Positions 1-10,972 of a stretch of 64,000 bases of DNA are shown piece after piece. A program made the position numbers and the translations under genes. Location of the stretch: assembly GCA_032433765.1 (NCBI GenBank), contig JAVIAB010000092.1, forward strand, positions 101,445,564 through 101,509,563, read 5' to 3'. This stretch comes from Megaustenia siamemsis. Taxonomy: Eukaryota > Mollusca > Gastropoda > Stylommatophora > Ariophantidae. Each line of letters begins with the position of its first letter. Within the stretch, counting starts at the first letter, position 1. The notes under the pieces were generated by a model. The model saw nothing but the letters and a program-made list of their open reading frames with translations. It did no database searches and was not told the DNA's origin.

Positions 1-398
1 ACATATTGCATTGTCAGTCTACATAATGCATTGTCAGTCTACATAATGCATTGTCAGTCTACATATTGCATTGTCAGTCTACATATTGCATTGTCAGTCT
101 ACATATTGCATTGTCAGTCTACATAATGCATTGTCAGTCTACATATTGCATTGTCAGTCTACATATTGCATTGTCAGTGTACATATTACATTGCCAGTCT
201 ACATATTACATTGTCAGTCTACATAATGCATTGTCAGTCTACATATTGCATTGTCAGTCTACATATTACATTGCCAGTCTACATATTACATTGTCGGTCT
301 ACATATTACATTGTCGGTCTACATATTGCATTGTCGGTCTACATATTGCATTGTCAGTCTACATATTGAAATATCGGTCTACGTATTATTTTGTCGAT
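1..398. repeat. 20-bp minisatellite array
   Basis: About twenty tandem copies of a 20-base unit (acatattgcattgtcagtct and close variants) run from the window edge. The last two units are degraded. Because 20 is not a multiple of three, all three forward frames stay open, so the frames found here carry no coding meaning. The array probably continues to the left of the window. Confidence 0.97.
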
Positions 399-1427
399 GC
401 ACTTTGTGGTTAACTGATTGCTTTAGCTTTCAAGAGCATAACGAAAATCAGCCGAAGCAATGATCCCCGCTGTACTTTTCCTAAAATGAAAAGACACCGA
501 ACTGAAACCGCCATTCTCCACCTTTCCCTTCCCGCATGCCGATATATAGTTCAGCTCCAGTGTTTATCGTATCATTATACTCCAGCTGTACAGTCACAAT
601 TATACGTTATTAAGTGTGATTTGCTCTAAGTCTCCACTGCAAGTTCTTGATTGCTAATCTACATATAGAATCGCCTATACACAGTACCCAGACTTATTGG
701 TTTGAGCATCTTTCTGAATTCGACGTTTCTCTGACTCATCTATTCCAATCTCCTACAAGAAACGTACATCAATCTGCATAATTAGGAATGAGAGAAAAAC
801 GGGACTCCATTTTAAACAGCTGAATTAATTCAATGGACATCTTTGCCTTCTGTAATACCTCAGTTGTCATGGCAACGCTTTTGCAATTTGAGAAAAAAAA
901 TACACGTGCTTTAAAATTATAAGTTTACATCGGCAATAAGGGTATAAGAATATTAAACCCTGTTTTTGTAATAATTTTTGTTAGGCAAATGCAGGTAATT
1001 ATTAACACCTATGATGGACTACTCCTATACAACACTGCAATTTCCTTAATTTTAGATGCGTTTACAAGGATTAATGAATTCTTAAAGTAGACGAACTTCG
1101 TATCATTAATAATGTCATCGCGTATGATGAATAAAAAACAGGGAACGAGCTAAGACATCATTTAAATAATTTGAACAAAAAGCATGCAAAGAATGAATTA
1201 AGGAAATTAAGTAAGACGTTAGATGAACCGCTGAATTATCAATAATAGATTCTGGTCTATCACAGAGCCCACCATTATCTCCATTGCTCTTTAAGGAACT
1301 TTGAAAATCACGATCCAGTCGTGGAGGGTCAATGTTTTACGCTGTCGATGTTTTGGTGGAGCGGGAACGCTTACTTACGTTCGCCCGATGACTAAAGTAT
1401 TCTAGAGTGTTCGTAGACTGTAGAATT
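399..1427. other. Gene-free AT-rich stretch
   Basis: I see no convincing exon, repeat family or RNA gene. The sequence is AT-rich and has stop codons in every frame. Confidence 0.5.
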
Positions 1428-1545
1428 CCTCTTCGTCATCCGCCCTTAAAAGGGCGTTAAGTGGACGTATCTGCGTTGTGTTGTGGTTTGCTGTATAACT
1501 GTTATATTTGCGCCTTTCGGCCCAACACATCCGACTTCAGCACGA
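1428..1545 (+). repeat. Dispersed repeat D, copy 1
   Basis: This stretch matches 16460-16570 at moderate identity. The shared parts are a cttaaaagggcgttaagtgg-like block, a tgcgttg-tgttgtggtttg-like block and a ggcccaacacatc-like end. The two copies show it is a dispersed family. The second copy lies just upstream of a palindromic SINE-type core, so it may be the 5' part of a SINE. Nothing identifies a protein. Confidence 0.55.
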
Positions 1546-2397
1546 CATTTTTGAGTACCGGGTTGTCTTCCCTCTTCGATCCCTACTCGCTTGGCCAGAC
1601 TAGAGAGGTTAGTCTGTTACTGGAGGCACCATGGAGAGGTGGAGCAGGGTCTGGGTGGTTTTGGTTCACCGATCCTGGCGAAAGCTATCAGCTGTGGGTC
1701 GCTGACAACTTCCAGCTCTGGTGCTGGGAGACGCGCCTTCGCCTCCGAGCGGGAACAGAGCAGGACCAGATTAGTGGTGCGGTGTAGCAGTAGCACCCTT
1801 TAGCACAACGAAGACAAAATCGTTTCCTCTGAAAGAAAACTGTATTTTTAACTCACAAAAGAAAACAATTTGGTTCGAAAGTTGTGGAGAGTACAAACGC
1901 GATGAGATATCTAGGAGAGTGGATCTGTCGACGTCTTGCTTTTACCATGTAGATCAATAGGTTAGGAAATGTCAGAATATGGTGAGGCAGCAGACTATGA
2001 GCAGAACTATCTCCTTCTCTTACACATTGTGTCCTCTCCAACAGAAGGTGGACAAAATGTATGCTCCCTGTATTCACAGTAGCTCATAATCAATCTACTT
2101 TTTAATTCATACTTCCTTTTTATTAAATCTGTACTCCCTTTTTATAAATCTATATCCTCCCCCTTTTTTTTTTAAATTCATGTCTGCTTTAGAACACTTC
2201 AGTGGTGAATTGTTGGTGAACTGAATGCAAGATTCATTCCCTCAACCAAATGACTTCGATGTTTTTCCTGCTTTTAAATTGGTACCAGAGGTGTTTTTTT
2301 TTTTCTGCATAAGAAAGGGCACATTGTTCTAACCAGGTTACCCAAAACATTTTCTGGTGGTTAAAGTAGTGTGAATACCACATTTATTTTTATAAGT
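1546..2397. other. No supported gene; short GC-richer block
   Basis: Positions 1560-1800 are richer in GC than their surroundings and are open in two overlapping frames (108 and 70 codons), one of which starts inside repeat D. I recognise neither product. Downstream the sequence is AT-rich with T runs. A relic of a larger mobile element is possible but not shown. Confidence 0.4.
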
Positions 2398-2590
2398 ATG
2401 CTCCAAGTTATTGGTTATTGGTTATGGAAGGTCTCGGTATCACTGCAAACGAATTAAAATCCATAATTGCTCAACCGCCCGTGCCAGTGGAATCATCCGA
2501 ATTACTAACTCATCTCCCAAACAAAGAAAGGTAACTGTAGTCCCCATCGTAGCAGTCACATCACACGCCAAAAGACATAATGCTTCAAGT
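2398..2590 (-). mobile_element. Repeat A retroposon, copy 1 (5'-truncated)
   Basis: This is a 171-bp copy of a family found six times in the window. Read on the minus strand it ends in a simple tail built from ccaataacc and ccataacc units. It is flanked by a near-perfect 11-bp target duplication, atgctccaagt at 2398-2408 and atgcttcaagt at 2580-2590. A variable 5' end, a fixed simple-repeat 3' end and a target duplication are the signature of LINE-machinery retroposition. Confidence 0.8.
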
Positions 2591-3147
2591 ATAACAGGCT
2601 TCTTTCTTTTCCTTTTCGTAATCTTTTTTTAATACCAAAATTATTTGCTTTATGAATTGATAACATTATACAGGGTGCCTTACTTGCTACACACCCCGGC
2701 ATTTCTTTAATGGGTTTTACCATTAATCACTCGCTTGCTCCTCCAGAGTATACTAGTACATGGACTTCCGTTTCAAAATGGTGGAGCGTTTCACGTTCTC
2801 TCGATCGCTGCAGCAAAATGTATCTGTGGTTTGATTGATTTGGGCTCTCTGATGTATGTTTCTGTGTTGAAATCAAAGTGATGTTCTACTCAGCAAATCT
2901 GCGCTGCCGAGTACACACAGCAACGTTCCTTTTTGACAAGTCAAGTATTGTTTGTGGAAGCGACCTTCACCATCTAGTGTTGACATGCGGTTTACATTGA
3001 GTGCTGTTCAATGGCTGACGTTGGTATTATTTGACGCAAGTTATTTATATGCTGAAACGCGTTTAATGTGGACTGCTCCGTCAAGTCGACCGATGATTTT
3101 CCTCTTTGGGGAATTTGCACCGTGTTTCATTTGTTGTACACTAACCG
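2591..3147. other. Unassigned sequence upstream of repeat A copy 2
   Basis: No gene is supported. A 70-codon open frame at 2952-3164 runs towards repeat A copy 2 in the sense orientation of that family. It could be part of a longer repeat A copy, but no other copy in the window extends this far, so this cannot be decided here. Confidence 0.35.
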
Positions 3148-3735
3148 TACGGTCTGTTGTTTGATGTGTGACGGGTATAATTCGACGGCTAACTGTGTTT
3201 ATATGTTCGGTTGCAGTCAAGAACGATATCGTAACACCTAACATCGTCAAGCGCTATACATTTTTTGTTCTCAATATGACGATCATCATTTTCGGGAGGA
3301 CGTGAAATTCCGGTATATGGTGGATAGGCGGAAGGAACCATTGAAGGCTATGTCTGAAGGGTGTTCCTTCTTGCAGTTTCCTCATATTCCAAGTCCGGTA
3401 TGTTGCAGGAGTTACTGAGTTAAGTGCTCTGTGCACACCGTGAGATGTGTGTCTCATCCGTTTTGATCATGTTTCGATATTCCAATTGTTTACGATGAAT
3501 GATGATATCGTATGACAGGGAACAGTTGGCTGTGTTCACTTTCTGCGCGGTTCCGCCTTATGTATTTTGGCGTGTGCTGAGACTGCTACGATGGAGACTA
3601 CAGTTGTCTTTCTTTGTTTGGGAGATGAGTTAGTAATTCGGATGATTCCACTGGCACGGGCGGTTGAGCAATTATGGATTTTAATTCGTTTGCAGTGATA
3701 CCGAGGCCTTCCATAACCAATAACCAATAACCAAT
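3148..3735 (+). mobile_element. Repeat A retroposon, copy 2 (one of the two longest)
   Basis: About 590 bp in sense orientation, ending in ccataaccaataaccaataacc. The first third can be read through to a stop at about 3418 as a peptide ending LLQFPHIPSP-like then CCRSY; the same C-terminal string is open in the copies at 58815 and 62340, with small changes. I infer the 3' end of a coding region followed by about 300 bp of 3' untranslated sequence and a microsatellite tail. The protein family is not recognised. Confidence 0.75.
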
Positions 3736-4144
3736 CTACTTGATCTGTCCCTCTGTATATCTCTCTATTGCCCCACTGAGCCAAATACAGCACACAGGGC
3801 AGACATTCTAGACTCTCCTGGACTATCAAGTATCATATCTTGCACAGTATCTGCTTTGTAGCTTTCAAGTTCTTGGCGAGTCGTTACATCTCAGCCAGGG
3901 AGCTGATGTCTGGTGTTGTTGCCTCACACTTCAGTGTAGCTCATAAACATGACTTTTAAGCCCGTTCAATCCCATCACTTTCTCTTCCATGCCCAGAAGA
4001 GGATCGTCAATTTGGGATCCTATAAATGCACCCTCATCAATCACTGTAGCACTCTTCAATAAATAATCTGTTAGAGACTTTCTCTATCTCTCGTTCGATG
4101 GAAGTAATGTCTGTATCGGCAGTGTCGATTCCTGTATAAATTTA
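3736..4144. other. No supported feature
   Basis: Roughly 400 bases of mixed sequence between repeat A copy 2 and the LINE on the minus strand. I see no gene, repeat family or RNA. Confidence 0.4.
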
Positions 4145-6690
4145 CTGCGCCTCTTCACATGTACACGTAGTTGAGGTGCCGATCTTGAATTTCGTATATA
4201 TGTGACTGTGGAGTCGATTGTGTCCTGTTGTGGGGCGTATAAAAATAAATTGTTTCCATCTATTCATATTATGAAAGGCGTCTTGATTTAGGGCATGTGG
4301 TCTCCTGATTGATTTGATTATCTGTTCTTTCTGATGATATGTAACTGGTGCCTCTGGTTGTAATCCTATTGCGTCTTGTTTTGTCAGCTGATCTGCTTTC
4401 TCGTTTACTGGTATTCCACAGTGAGATGGGATCCACTGCAATGCGACCCTGTGGTGCATACAGAGGTCAGTCAATAAAGTCTGCAGATGTGAAAAGATTC
4501 TGGATTGTAGTGCCTGAAGTGCTGATCTTGTATTTGTCAAAAACACTACAGGCTGTTGGCTAATAATACTGTTCAGCAGATTTTCTATAGTCAACTTTAA
4601 TGCTCGGATTTCAGTGTCGTAATTGTGACAATATTTCCCAGTTGATATTTTATTGATAACCTCCGTGTTATTTGGGTACTCTGTGTATGCTCCTGTTCCC
4701 CCATTTTTTACTGCATTCTGATCCATCTGTGTACACACGCACCCATAGATCTTGTGGGTATTCTACATCCAAGAAACTAAGTGACTGTTTTAAACTGTAT
4801 ACTATTATGTTCCTACCTGTCAACTGTTTCCTTCAACTCTGCCTGTATTTGTATTGACAATCCAGATTCCTCTGTCCAGGTTTGTTCTGATATGGGCAGT
4901 AGGGTACTCTTGGTATGTCTGGCGTTTGTCTACAAATTCGCTTGTCTTGGTGAATAAGACTGCTTTTTCTTAAGCCGTCAAGGTTTCTTAAGCCGTCGCA
5001 ATGCAAGAATTTTGATTCGGTCCTTCAATGAATGTTTCGGCATGAATTACAATTTTTCTCCCTGTATCAGCACCTTTGTGTCCCTCCGTTCTCTCATTGC
5101 TGGTATCTTCCATAATTTCTCCATCTCCAATATTGGTGTTGATTTCATTGCTCCCGTGATGACCCTAAGTGCCTAGTTTTGTACTTTATCCAGATCTTTC
5201 GGTGTGGTGTTTGATGCTGAGTATCATGCGGATGATCCATATTATAGATGTAGGCATATAGTCTGTAGGTAAACTTTACTGAGTTTTTCCCCACTTGCAC
5301 CCACGTGGTTCCACACATATTTCTTAGAATAGCTAACTTCCTTCTTGTTTTTGGGTTGCTTTATTCATCCGCTGTTTCCAAGATTGTTGTCAAATGTAAC
5401 TCCAAGATAAAATAGCTTGTATGTCTTCTTTCACAGGCTTATTATTTATGTAGATGACTCCTGCCTTTTTGTTCTGGAGAGAGAGTGAAAATGTGGTACT
5501 GCATTTGTCTGTATTGATGCTGATACACCATCTATTTGTCCATGAATTCAGTGCATTCACCGTTCTTTAATCCTGGCGAGGACACCTGGGTTTTACTAAT
5601 TCCCTAAAAATTAGTAGGAGCCGCGATAGCTCAGTGGTTAGTGAACTGGACTACTACGGACAAGGGGTAGGGTTCGATCCCAACCGACGGCTCCGGGTTC
5701 ACCCAGCCTTAAATGGGTACCGGATTTTTTCTGGGAAAGTAAAAGCAGCACGGGCGTAATACCGACCACATTACCCCAAAAATCATGTGCTGAAGGTCTG
5801 TAAAATATAGGGTCACTAACACCATATTTCCCTATACGCCACTTGGCGTGACGGGGGGTACTTTACTTTACTTTACTTACCGTTCTTTGCAACAATTTGG
5901 AGGCCACTGTTGCATACTCCTCTGTGCACCACATTATCAGGTAATCTGCATACATTGCCACTTTGATACCATGTGGTAGTTCAGTAACTAGGTCGTTGAT
6001 GTAGACTAGAAAAAGAGTTTGAGATAGTACCCCTCTCTGTGGGACGTCCTGACCCCAGTAGGACCTTCTTACTTTTAAGACCATCCAGTTGCACTCTGGC
6101 TCTCCTGTTATGCAGCAATGCTTTCACTAATTTGTACACGTTACCATTTACTCCGTAATTTCTGTTTCTTCAAGAGCCCTTCCTTCCATACCTTATCAAA
6201 TGCTTTCTTTATGTCTATCCTTATTGCTAGTACCAACTTCTTTTCTTGAAACGCATCCTCAATTTCCTGGGAAAGATAGGTTGCCTGATCTTCAGTAGAG
6301 TAACACAGACTAAAACCTCCTTGCTGTGGCACAAGGAGGTTTTCACTTTCCAGGTACCACTGCAGTGTGAGATTGATTATACGTTCCATTGTTTTATACA
6401 AACAGCTTGCATGGCTGATTGGTCTATATCTGGATGTCGTAAAACCATCCTTTACTGGCTTTAGTAAAGGTATCATAATTGCTTCTCTCCGTGCCTATGA
6501 CACTCTATCTTTGATCCAGCAAATATTGTAGATCTACAGTAATTTTGTTTTAGTTGTAGTTCTGAAGATCTTAATGATTTCATTGGACACTCCATCACTG
6601 CCTCGTGATTTTTTCATTTTGAATTTGGATATTGTCAGTTCTAGCTCACTTTGTGTTACGGGTATTTCAATGACTTCATGTATGGTCTGT
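4145..6690 (-). pseudogene. Decayed LINE with reverse transcriptase and RNase H, split by a SINE
   Basis: Read from right to left this is the pol region of a non-LTR retrotransposon. The reverse-transcriptase entry is at about 6690-6480. An open stretch at 6476-6141 carries the RPIS and KAFDKVW motifs typical of LINE palm domains. The palm continues at 6084-5879, where the catalytic box reads YADY in place of YADD, so the enzyme would be dead. A SINE occupies 5569-5878. The connection region and an RNase H domain follow, with a 198-codon open frame at 4738-4142 showing TNTRSAL, WIPSHCG and NEKADQL. Frames are broken several times. RNase H after the reverse transcriptase points to an I- or Jockey-type clade, not RTE. 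Related copies lie at 35385-36770 and 47640-48020. Confidence 0.85.
5559..5888 (+). mobile_element. tRNA-derived SINE, long form, inserted in the LINE
   Basis: The element (5569-5878) is flanked by the 10-bp duplication accgttcttt at 5559-5568 and 5879-5888. It holds a partial upstream unit (cctggcgaggacacctggg), then a tRNA-like head with an A box (tagctcagtgg) and a B box (ggttcgatcc), and a closing acceptor-like stem GGAGCCG/CGGCTCC. A core follows (gggttcacccagcc ... tttctgggaaagtaaa ... cgtaataccgaccacatta), then a tail of ctttactttac units. The head is an internal RNA polymerase III promoter by homology to tRNA genes. Confidence 0.93.
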
Positions 6691-7279
6691 TATAGAACCA
6701 TGCTGACTATTTATTGTATTTGTCCACAAGTGTATATTGCATTTATTAATCATCAACATTATTCATTTGTTTACTTACGAACTTGTAAGAATGTGTTGAA
6801 GCACAATTCTAGGAATATTAAAAAACACTTTCACAACTTAAGTTCAATAATACTCTCTATCAACTTCTACTAATAACTTCTCAATTGACTTGAACTACAA
6901 CTTGGAGAATCTAACTTCCTAACTAACAGGCTTCACTTTCTAATCTTAACTTTCTAACTGTCCTGACTATACTAACTGTCTAATTCTCCTTCCTGAATAA
7001 CTAACTCGAACTGTTGACTTTCTACTCATGACTAATTCATCTCTGACTGTAACTCTCTTAAACCTATTGTGTTGAAGTTTAAATACTCCAATCACAACTC
7101 TACATCTGAAAATTAGTAGCCAATAAAATTGTCGCGAAGTGACAAATTGCGACTCCCTCCTGATCACTTGCAGCCTCGCGTCCGAGACTTGAACTCTACA
7201 ACTTGGCCTGTGTCTCAACTGTCCAAGACTTTGACAATAACAGATTATTTTCGTGACTTCTATAACCTATTTAAAATAA
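6691..7279. other. No supported gene; AT-rich
   Basis: A region with many loosely repeated taactttctaact-like strings at 6890-7060. It shows no coding sense and matches no other family in the window. Confidence 0.4.
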
Positions 7280-7994
7280 TGGTTACCTCATGACAATGAC
7301 CTCTCCTGGTAGTTGGATGCCAACTTATTTATCAGACGGGCCAAAGTCATGGGGTCAACGCATGCTATTTTGTTAGTTCCCCCAACTTGCTGTTGTGGAA
7401 ATCTGCATCTCCTCTCACTCATAAACTTGGTTTGAAGTAGAAATTGCCATGGACCTAACTATTATGTGTCGTCCAACAATTCTGGGCATTATCTCCTTCT
7501 TACCTCCGTGTGTCTACCACCCACTATAAACCTACTCCTTCAACTTTGTCTCTACAACTTGTTATTTTAGAAAATTTCCATTCCCCAACTTCATGTCCTA
7601 ACTACTGCTGGTCGCTACTATTTGTTACTGCTATTGTCTATTGAGAAGAGGGTAGCAACTAAGTTACTTGCCCCTATGCTCTCACTAGCTCACTCTATTA
7701 CATGGCCCATTCTTGTTTTGCATTTCCTTTAGAGACTAATATATCTTCTTGGCAAGCATCTTAAGTTCTTATCTTCATCTTCTGCTGTGTACACCTCTGG
7801 ACGCCAATGTTGAAAAGTTTTTGATAAAGCAGTGGTTGATCATAGATTTTAGAAGCAGTGATCTCTGCAATATGTGACATTTTGGCACGCAAGGTTTCTG
7901 TTTTTGAGATTGTGGTTCTGCCCTATGTGCCGTCTTCGGCTCGAAAGGATAATAGATAGATAGATAGATAGATAGATAGTGGTTACCTCATGAC
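7280..7994 (+). mobile_element. Chimeric retroposon with (GATA)n tail
   Basis: A 685-bp insertion (7295-7979) is bounded by the exact 15-bp duplication tggttacctcatgac at 7280-7294 and 7980-7994. Its last 130 bp (from atagattttag at about 7848) match, in opposite orientation, the 3' part of the SINE at 47279-47510 and end in gatagatagatag. The first 550 bp match nothing else in the window. I infer that a SINE or LINE tail became fused to unrelated sequence during retroposition, by template switching or by read-through from upstream. Confidence 0.75.
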
Positions 7995-8299
7995 TGATGA
8001 CATCGTACAGTTTCTCCCAGTATGGTACCAGTGATAGACACAAAAGACTACTTTGTTTATTATATGTTGGGCATGATTATAGCAGATGTTTAGCAGTCAT
8101 TTTGCCTGTGCCATAGCTCATTCATAAGAGGTTCCTGTCCTAACGAGATGAAATCATGATACTGCAATCTGTTATGGCTTTTTCTGTCTAAAAATTGTTG
8201 CTAAGACCGGTCAGTGTACGTCAGGATCAAATAAAAATAGAGCTGATCTTAGACTCTATTTCACCTCCAACTGGTGCTCTTGGAAACAGACCTACCAGG

Positions 8300-8643
8300 C
8301 TAGTTAAATGAGGAGGATTTATTCCTCAAACTACCACCATTTTTCTGTTCACAAATACTGGCTCTTTCTACAGCATTTTCCAAGACTGTATGCAAGGTTT
8401 CAGGTCGTAGAAGTTGGATTTCAGCTTGGATGTTCTCCAAACGATTCTTTCAAGTAGCCCCACAAAAAACTTATCACCATCAAACTAGGTGAATGTGAAG
8501 GCCAAATAATTCAGCATTTAAAAAAAAATAATTCGTTCACCGAAACTTTCTTTGCTCAGGGTCTATCATCGCCCTGGCAGTTTGTGCAGTAGCTCCATCC
8601 TGTTGGAACCATACCTCCTGATTATCTTTGACATTTTAAAATC
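8300..8643 (-). pseudogene. mariner-like transposase relic (C-terminal part)
   Basis: On the minus strand, at about 8642-8550, the translation shows VWFQQDGATAQTARAM. That string around the second catalytic Asp is typical of mariner/IS630-type DDE transposases. After one or two frame breaks the C-terminus follows (8460-8300), including LETLHTV-like, ENAVERA and EQKNGGSLR motifs and a stop at 8300-8302. No terminal inverted repeats were found nearby and the rest of the gene is missing. Such transposases cut and paste DNA at TA sites; this copy cannot be active. The assignment rests on motif memory alone. Confidence 0.65.
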
Positions 8644-9136
8644 CATTTTCAGAATCTTCTAAAGCAATGTTTTGGGGATGCCTAGTCGAGCGGAGTGATG
8701 ATGGGTAGAGGCAGATGGACCCTCAAGAACACTGGCATACAGCTTCCACTGCTGCGTCAGGGCACTTAGGACCTCTTAATGGAAGATCACAGACTGATTC
8801 AGTTTTTTTTTCAAACTGGATGAATAGGTTCAGAAACTAGTTATTGCTAGTGGACATCATATGTAACCATTTTAATCTCAAAGGAATGCTCTATAACGTT
8901 GAAAAAAAAAAGATTGAAAATGAACAAGTTATGAATTTTTTCAAACCCTTCAGTCTTGCAGTGGCCACCTATAGTTATCAAGAAAGAATATAACCGCAAC
9001 ACTTTAGCTCATACAAGTGACATTTTACCACACGCCTTCCTTGTCACCAAACAGTATATCACTTTGGCAAGTCTGGGTAGGCATTTTATTAATTATTACA
9101 AATGAATTATCTCATTCTGTAATTTACATCCTATAT
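8644..9136. other. No supported feature
   Basis: Mixed AT-rich sequence. It may include further decayed transposon DNA upstream of the mariner-like fragment, but nothing is recognisable. Confidence 0.35.
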
Positions 9137-9660
9137 CTTTAGGCCAGCACATCTCATTTTGACAGGCAACACCCACGCATGTATACTGAGTGATTCGATG
9201 AGCATGATTAAAAAAGTGGAGGCGGGCTCTGTACGCATGCAATGGGTAGAGTCGTTGCAGAAATCCAAAATACGTAAGGTCACCTTTGTCCTCTGTCTAT
9301 GTCCCTGAACATGCGGGAGTACGGGGAAATGAAAGAGCGGACAGGTTGGCTAGCTGCGCTGTCGTTGAGGACGGGCAACCAATGGATCGGGAGAACATCA
9401 TCAATGCCCTCCGAGATGTGGGTAGAGCACAGGAATTCGACAAACACAAATCCACGTCACTTCTTCGGATGATGGAAATGGGAGTTAAGATGGGCACAGC
9501 CAGAAATGAGAAACGTAGTGGCCGTGTAAGAAGACTTATCAACCAACATAGAACTGGAGTCGTCAGTCGCTGGACACTGAGGGAATTGCTGAGGAGGGGA
9601 TCTGAGCACCTACGGACATGTTCGGAGTGCGATGATGATGACCCGCAAATAACTCAATAA
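9137..9660 (+). pseudogene. LINE RNase H domain relic (family with GHAG-type box)
   Basis: The first frame (9137-9295) reads like the middle of a LINE RNase H, with THACILSDSMSMIKKVE. A frameshift near 9290 leads into a 124-codon frame (9286-9660) with PEHAGVRGNERADRLAS, the box holding the last RNase H catalytic residues. A basic region and a Cys-containing end (RTCSECDDDD) follow. The 3' end continues into an aataactc-type tail at 9650-9670. Related fragments lie at 19900-20105 and, in opposite orientation, 28385-29850. The frameshift and missing reverse transcriptase show it is dead. Confidence 0.8.
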
Positions 9661-10158
9661 CTCAATTTTGACAGGCAGTTTTGTCTGGTCTCATTTTTCC
9701 ACATTTTATTTCCCTAACACAAAATTCTCTTTTGCTGCCAAATGTTTAAAAATAAATAAACAAACAAAACAAAAAAAATTAACAGACTTTTAACACAACT
9801 CTTTCGTCACTTATTTTAAAAATAATATTACAATGTAACCATTAATCAAAGGTGTCACTAAATCTGTCACACGCTTTTTACAATTATCTTTTGGAGTCTC
9901 ACAAATAATAGAGGCATCCCATATCACTACTATTACAGAAGAGTGGAGTGTTTAGTCTTCGTTACTCTCGAGGCACACATTTTGGGAGTAATTACAATTG
10001 AAATTAAAAAAATATATATATAAAAAGTAAAATTTTAATATGCATCAATGTTTAGTTTTACAGCAAATGATTGCAGAACTTTGTGGTGTTTGTTGCTTAC
10101 CAACAGGTTTTAATGACTCCTAGTTCAGTGTATATGATTTAAACTGACACAAGCAGCA
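9661..10158. other. No supported gene; A/T-rich with A runs
   Basis: Low-complexity AT-rich DNA, including an aaaataaataaacaaacaaaac-like run near 9750. I see no gene. Confidence 0.5.
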
Positions 10159-10340
10159 TGCATACAACAGCCACATTAAACCTGATCTTTGCTTTTATAC
10201 TGTTCTAGAGAGATTGAGTGGTCTAGAGGATGCATACAACAGCCACATTAAACCTGATCTTAGCTTTTATACTGTTCTGGGGAGACTGAGTGCTCTAGAG
10301 GATGCATACAACAGTCACATTAAACCTGATCTTTGCTTTT
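10159..10340 (+). repeat. 72-bp tandem repeat, about 2.5 copies
   Basis: Units start with tgcatacaacagccacatta at 10159, 10231 and 10303, spaced exactly 72 bases apart. The third unit is cut short where the SINE at 10348 begins. Confidence 0.92.
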
Positions 10341-10618
10341 GAATGTAAAAAAATAGTAAAGTACCCCCGTCACACCAAATGGCGTTTAGGGAATATGGTG
10401 TTACTGAACATAAATTTTACAGACCTTCGGCACATTATTTTTGGGGCAATGTGGTCGGTATTACACCCGTGCTGCTTTACTTTCCCAGAAAAAAATCCGG
10501 TACCCATTAAAGGCTGGGTGAACCGGAAGCCGTTGGTTGCGGTCGAACCCTACCTCTTGTCCTTTCTAGTCCAGTTCACTAACCACTGAGTTATCGCGGC
10601 TCCCCTAGAATGAATGTA
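10340..10618 (-). mobile_element. tRNA-derived SINE (standard form)
   Basis: A minus-strand copy (10348-10610) with head, core and tail as in the other copies. tgaatgta occurs at 10340-10347 and 10611-10618 as the probable target duplication. Head base changes (ttatcgcgg, missing bases in the B-box region) suggest moderate age. Confidence 0.85.
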
Positions 10619-10972
10619 AAAAAAAAAAGTAAAGTACCCCCCGTCACGCCAAGTGGCGTATAGGGAAATATGGTGTTAGTGACCCTATATTTTACAGACC
10701 TTCAGCACATGACTTTTGGGGTAATGTGGTCGGTATTACGCCCGTGCTGCTTTTACTTTCCCAGAAAAAATCTGGTACCCATTTAAGGCTGGGTGAACCC
10801 GGAGCCGTCGGTTGGGATCGAACCCTACCCCTTGTCCGTAGTAGTCCAGTTCACTAACCACTGAGCTATCGCGGCTCCCACTAATTTTTAGGGAATTAGT
10901 AAAACCCAGGTGTCCTCGCCAGGGTACGAACCCCGGCTGTTGCCGTGGTAAGCCAACCGTAGAATGAATGTA
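10606..10972 (-). mobile_element. tRNA-derived SINE, long dimeric form
   Basis: The element (10619-10959) is flanked by the exact 13-bp duplication tagaatgaatgta at 10606-10618 and 10960-10972. Read on the minus strand it starts with an extra unit containing a second B-box-like string (ggttcgtaccctgg) and a short linker (ctaatttttagggaattag as seen on the plus strand). The usual tRNA-like head, core and tail follow. It is the most complete copy of the two-headed form in the window and abuts the SINE to its left in the same orientation. Confidence 0.92.

Noticed and set aside
51..463. Overlapping open frames of 70-120 codons
   Set aside because: They lie in a 20-bp tandem array; period 20 keeps all three frames open and the peptides are repeats of one another.
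1461..1787. 108-codon gene
   Set aside because: Its start lies in a dispersed repeat, another frame overlaps it, and no family or splice evidence was found.
5620..5700. tRNA gene
   Set aside because: The head folds like a tRNA with A and B boxes, but it is the 5' part of a SINE repeated many times with the same core and tail, and it lacks a convincing anticodon arm.
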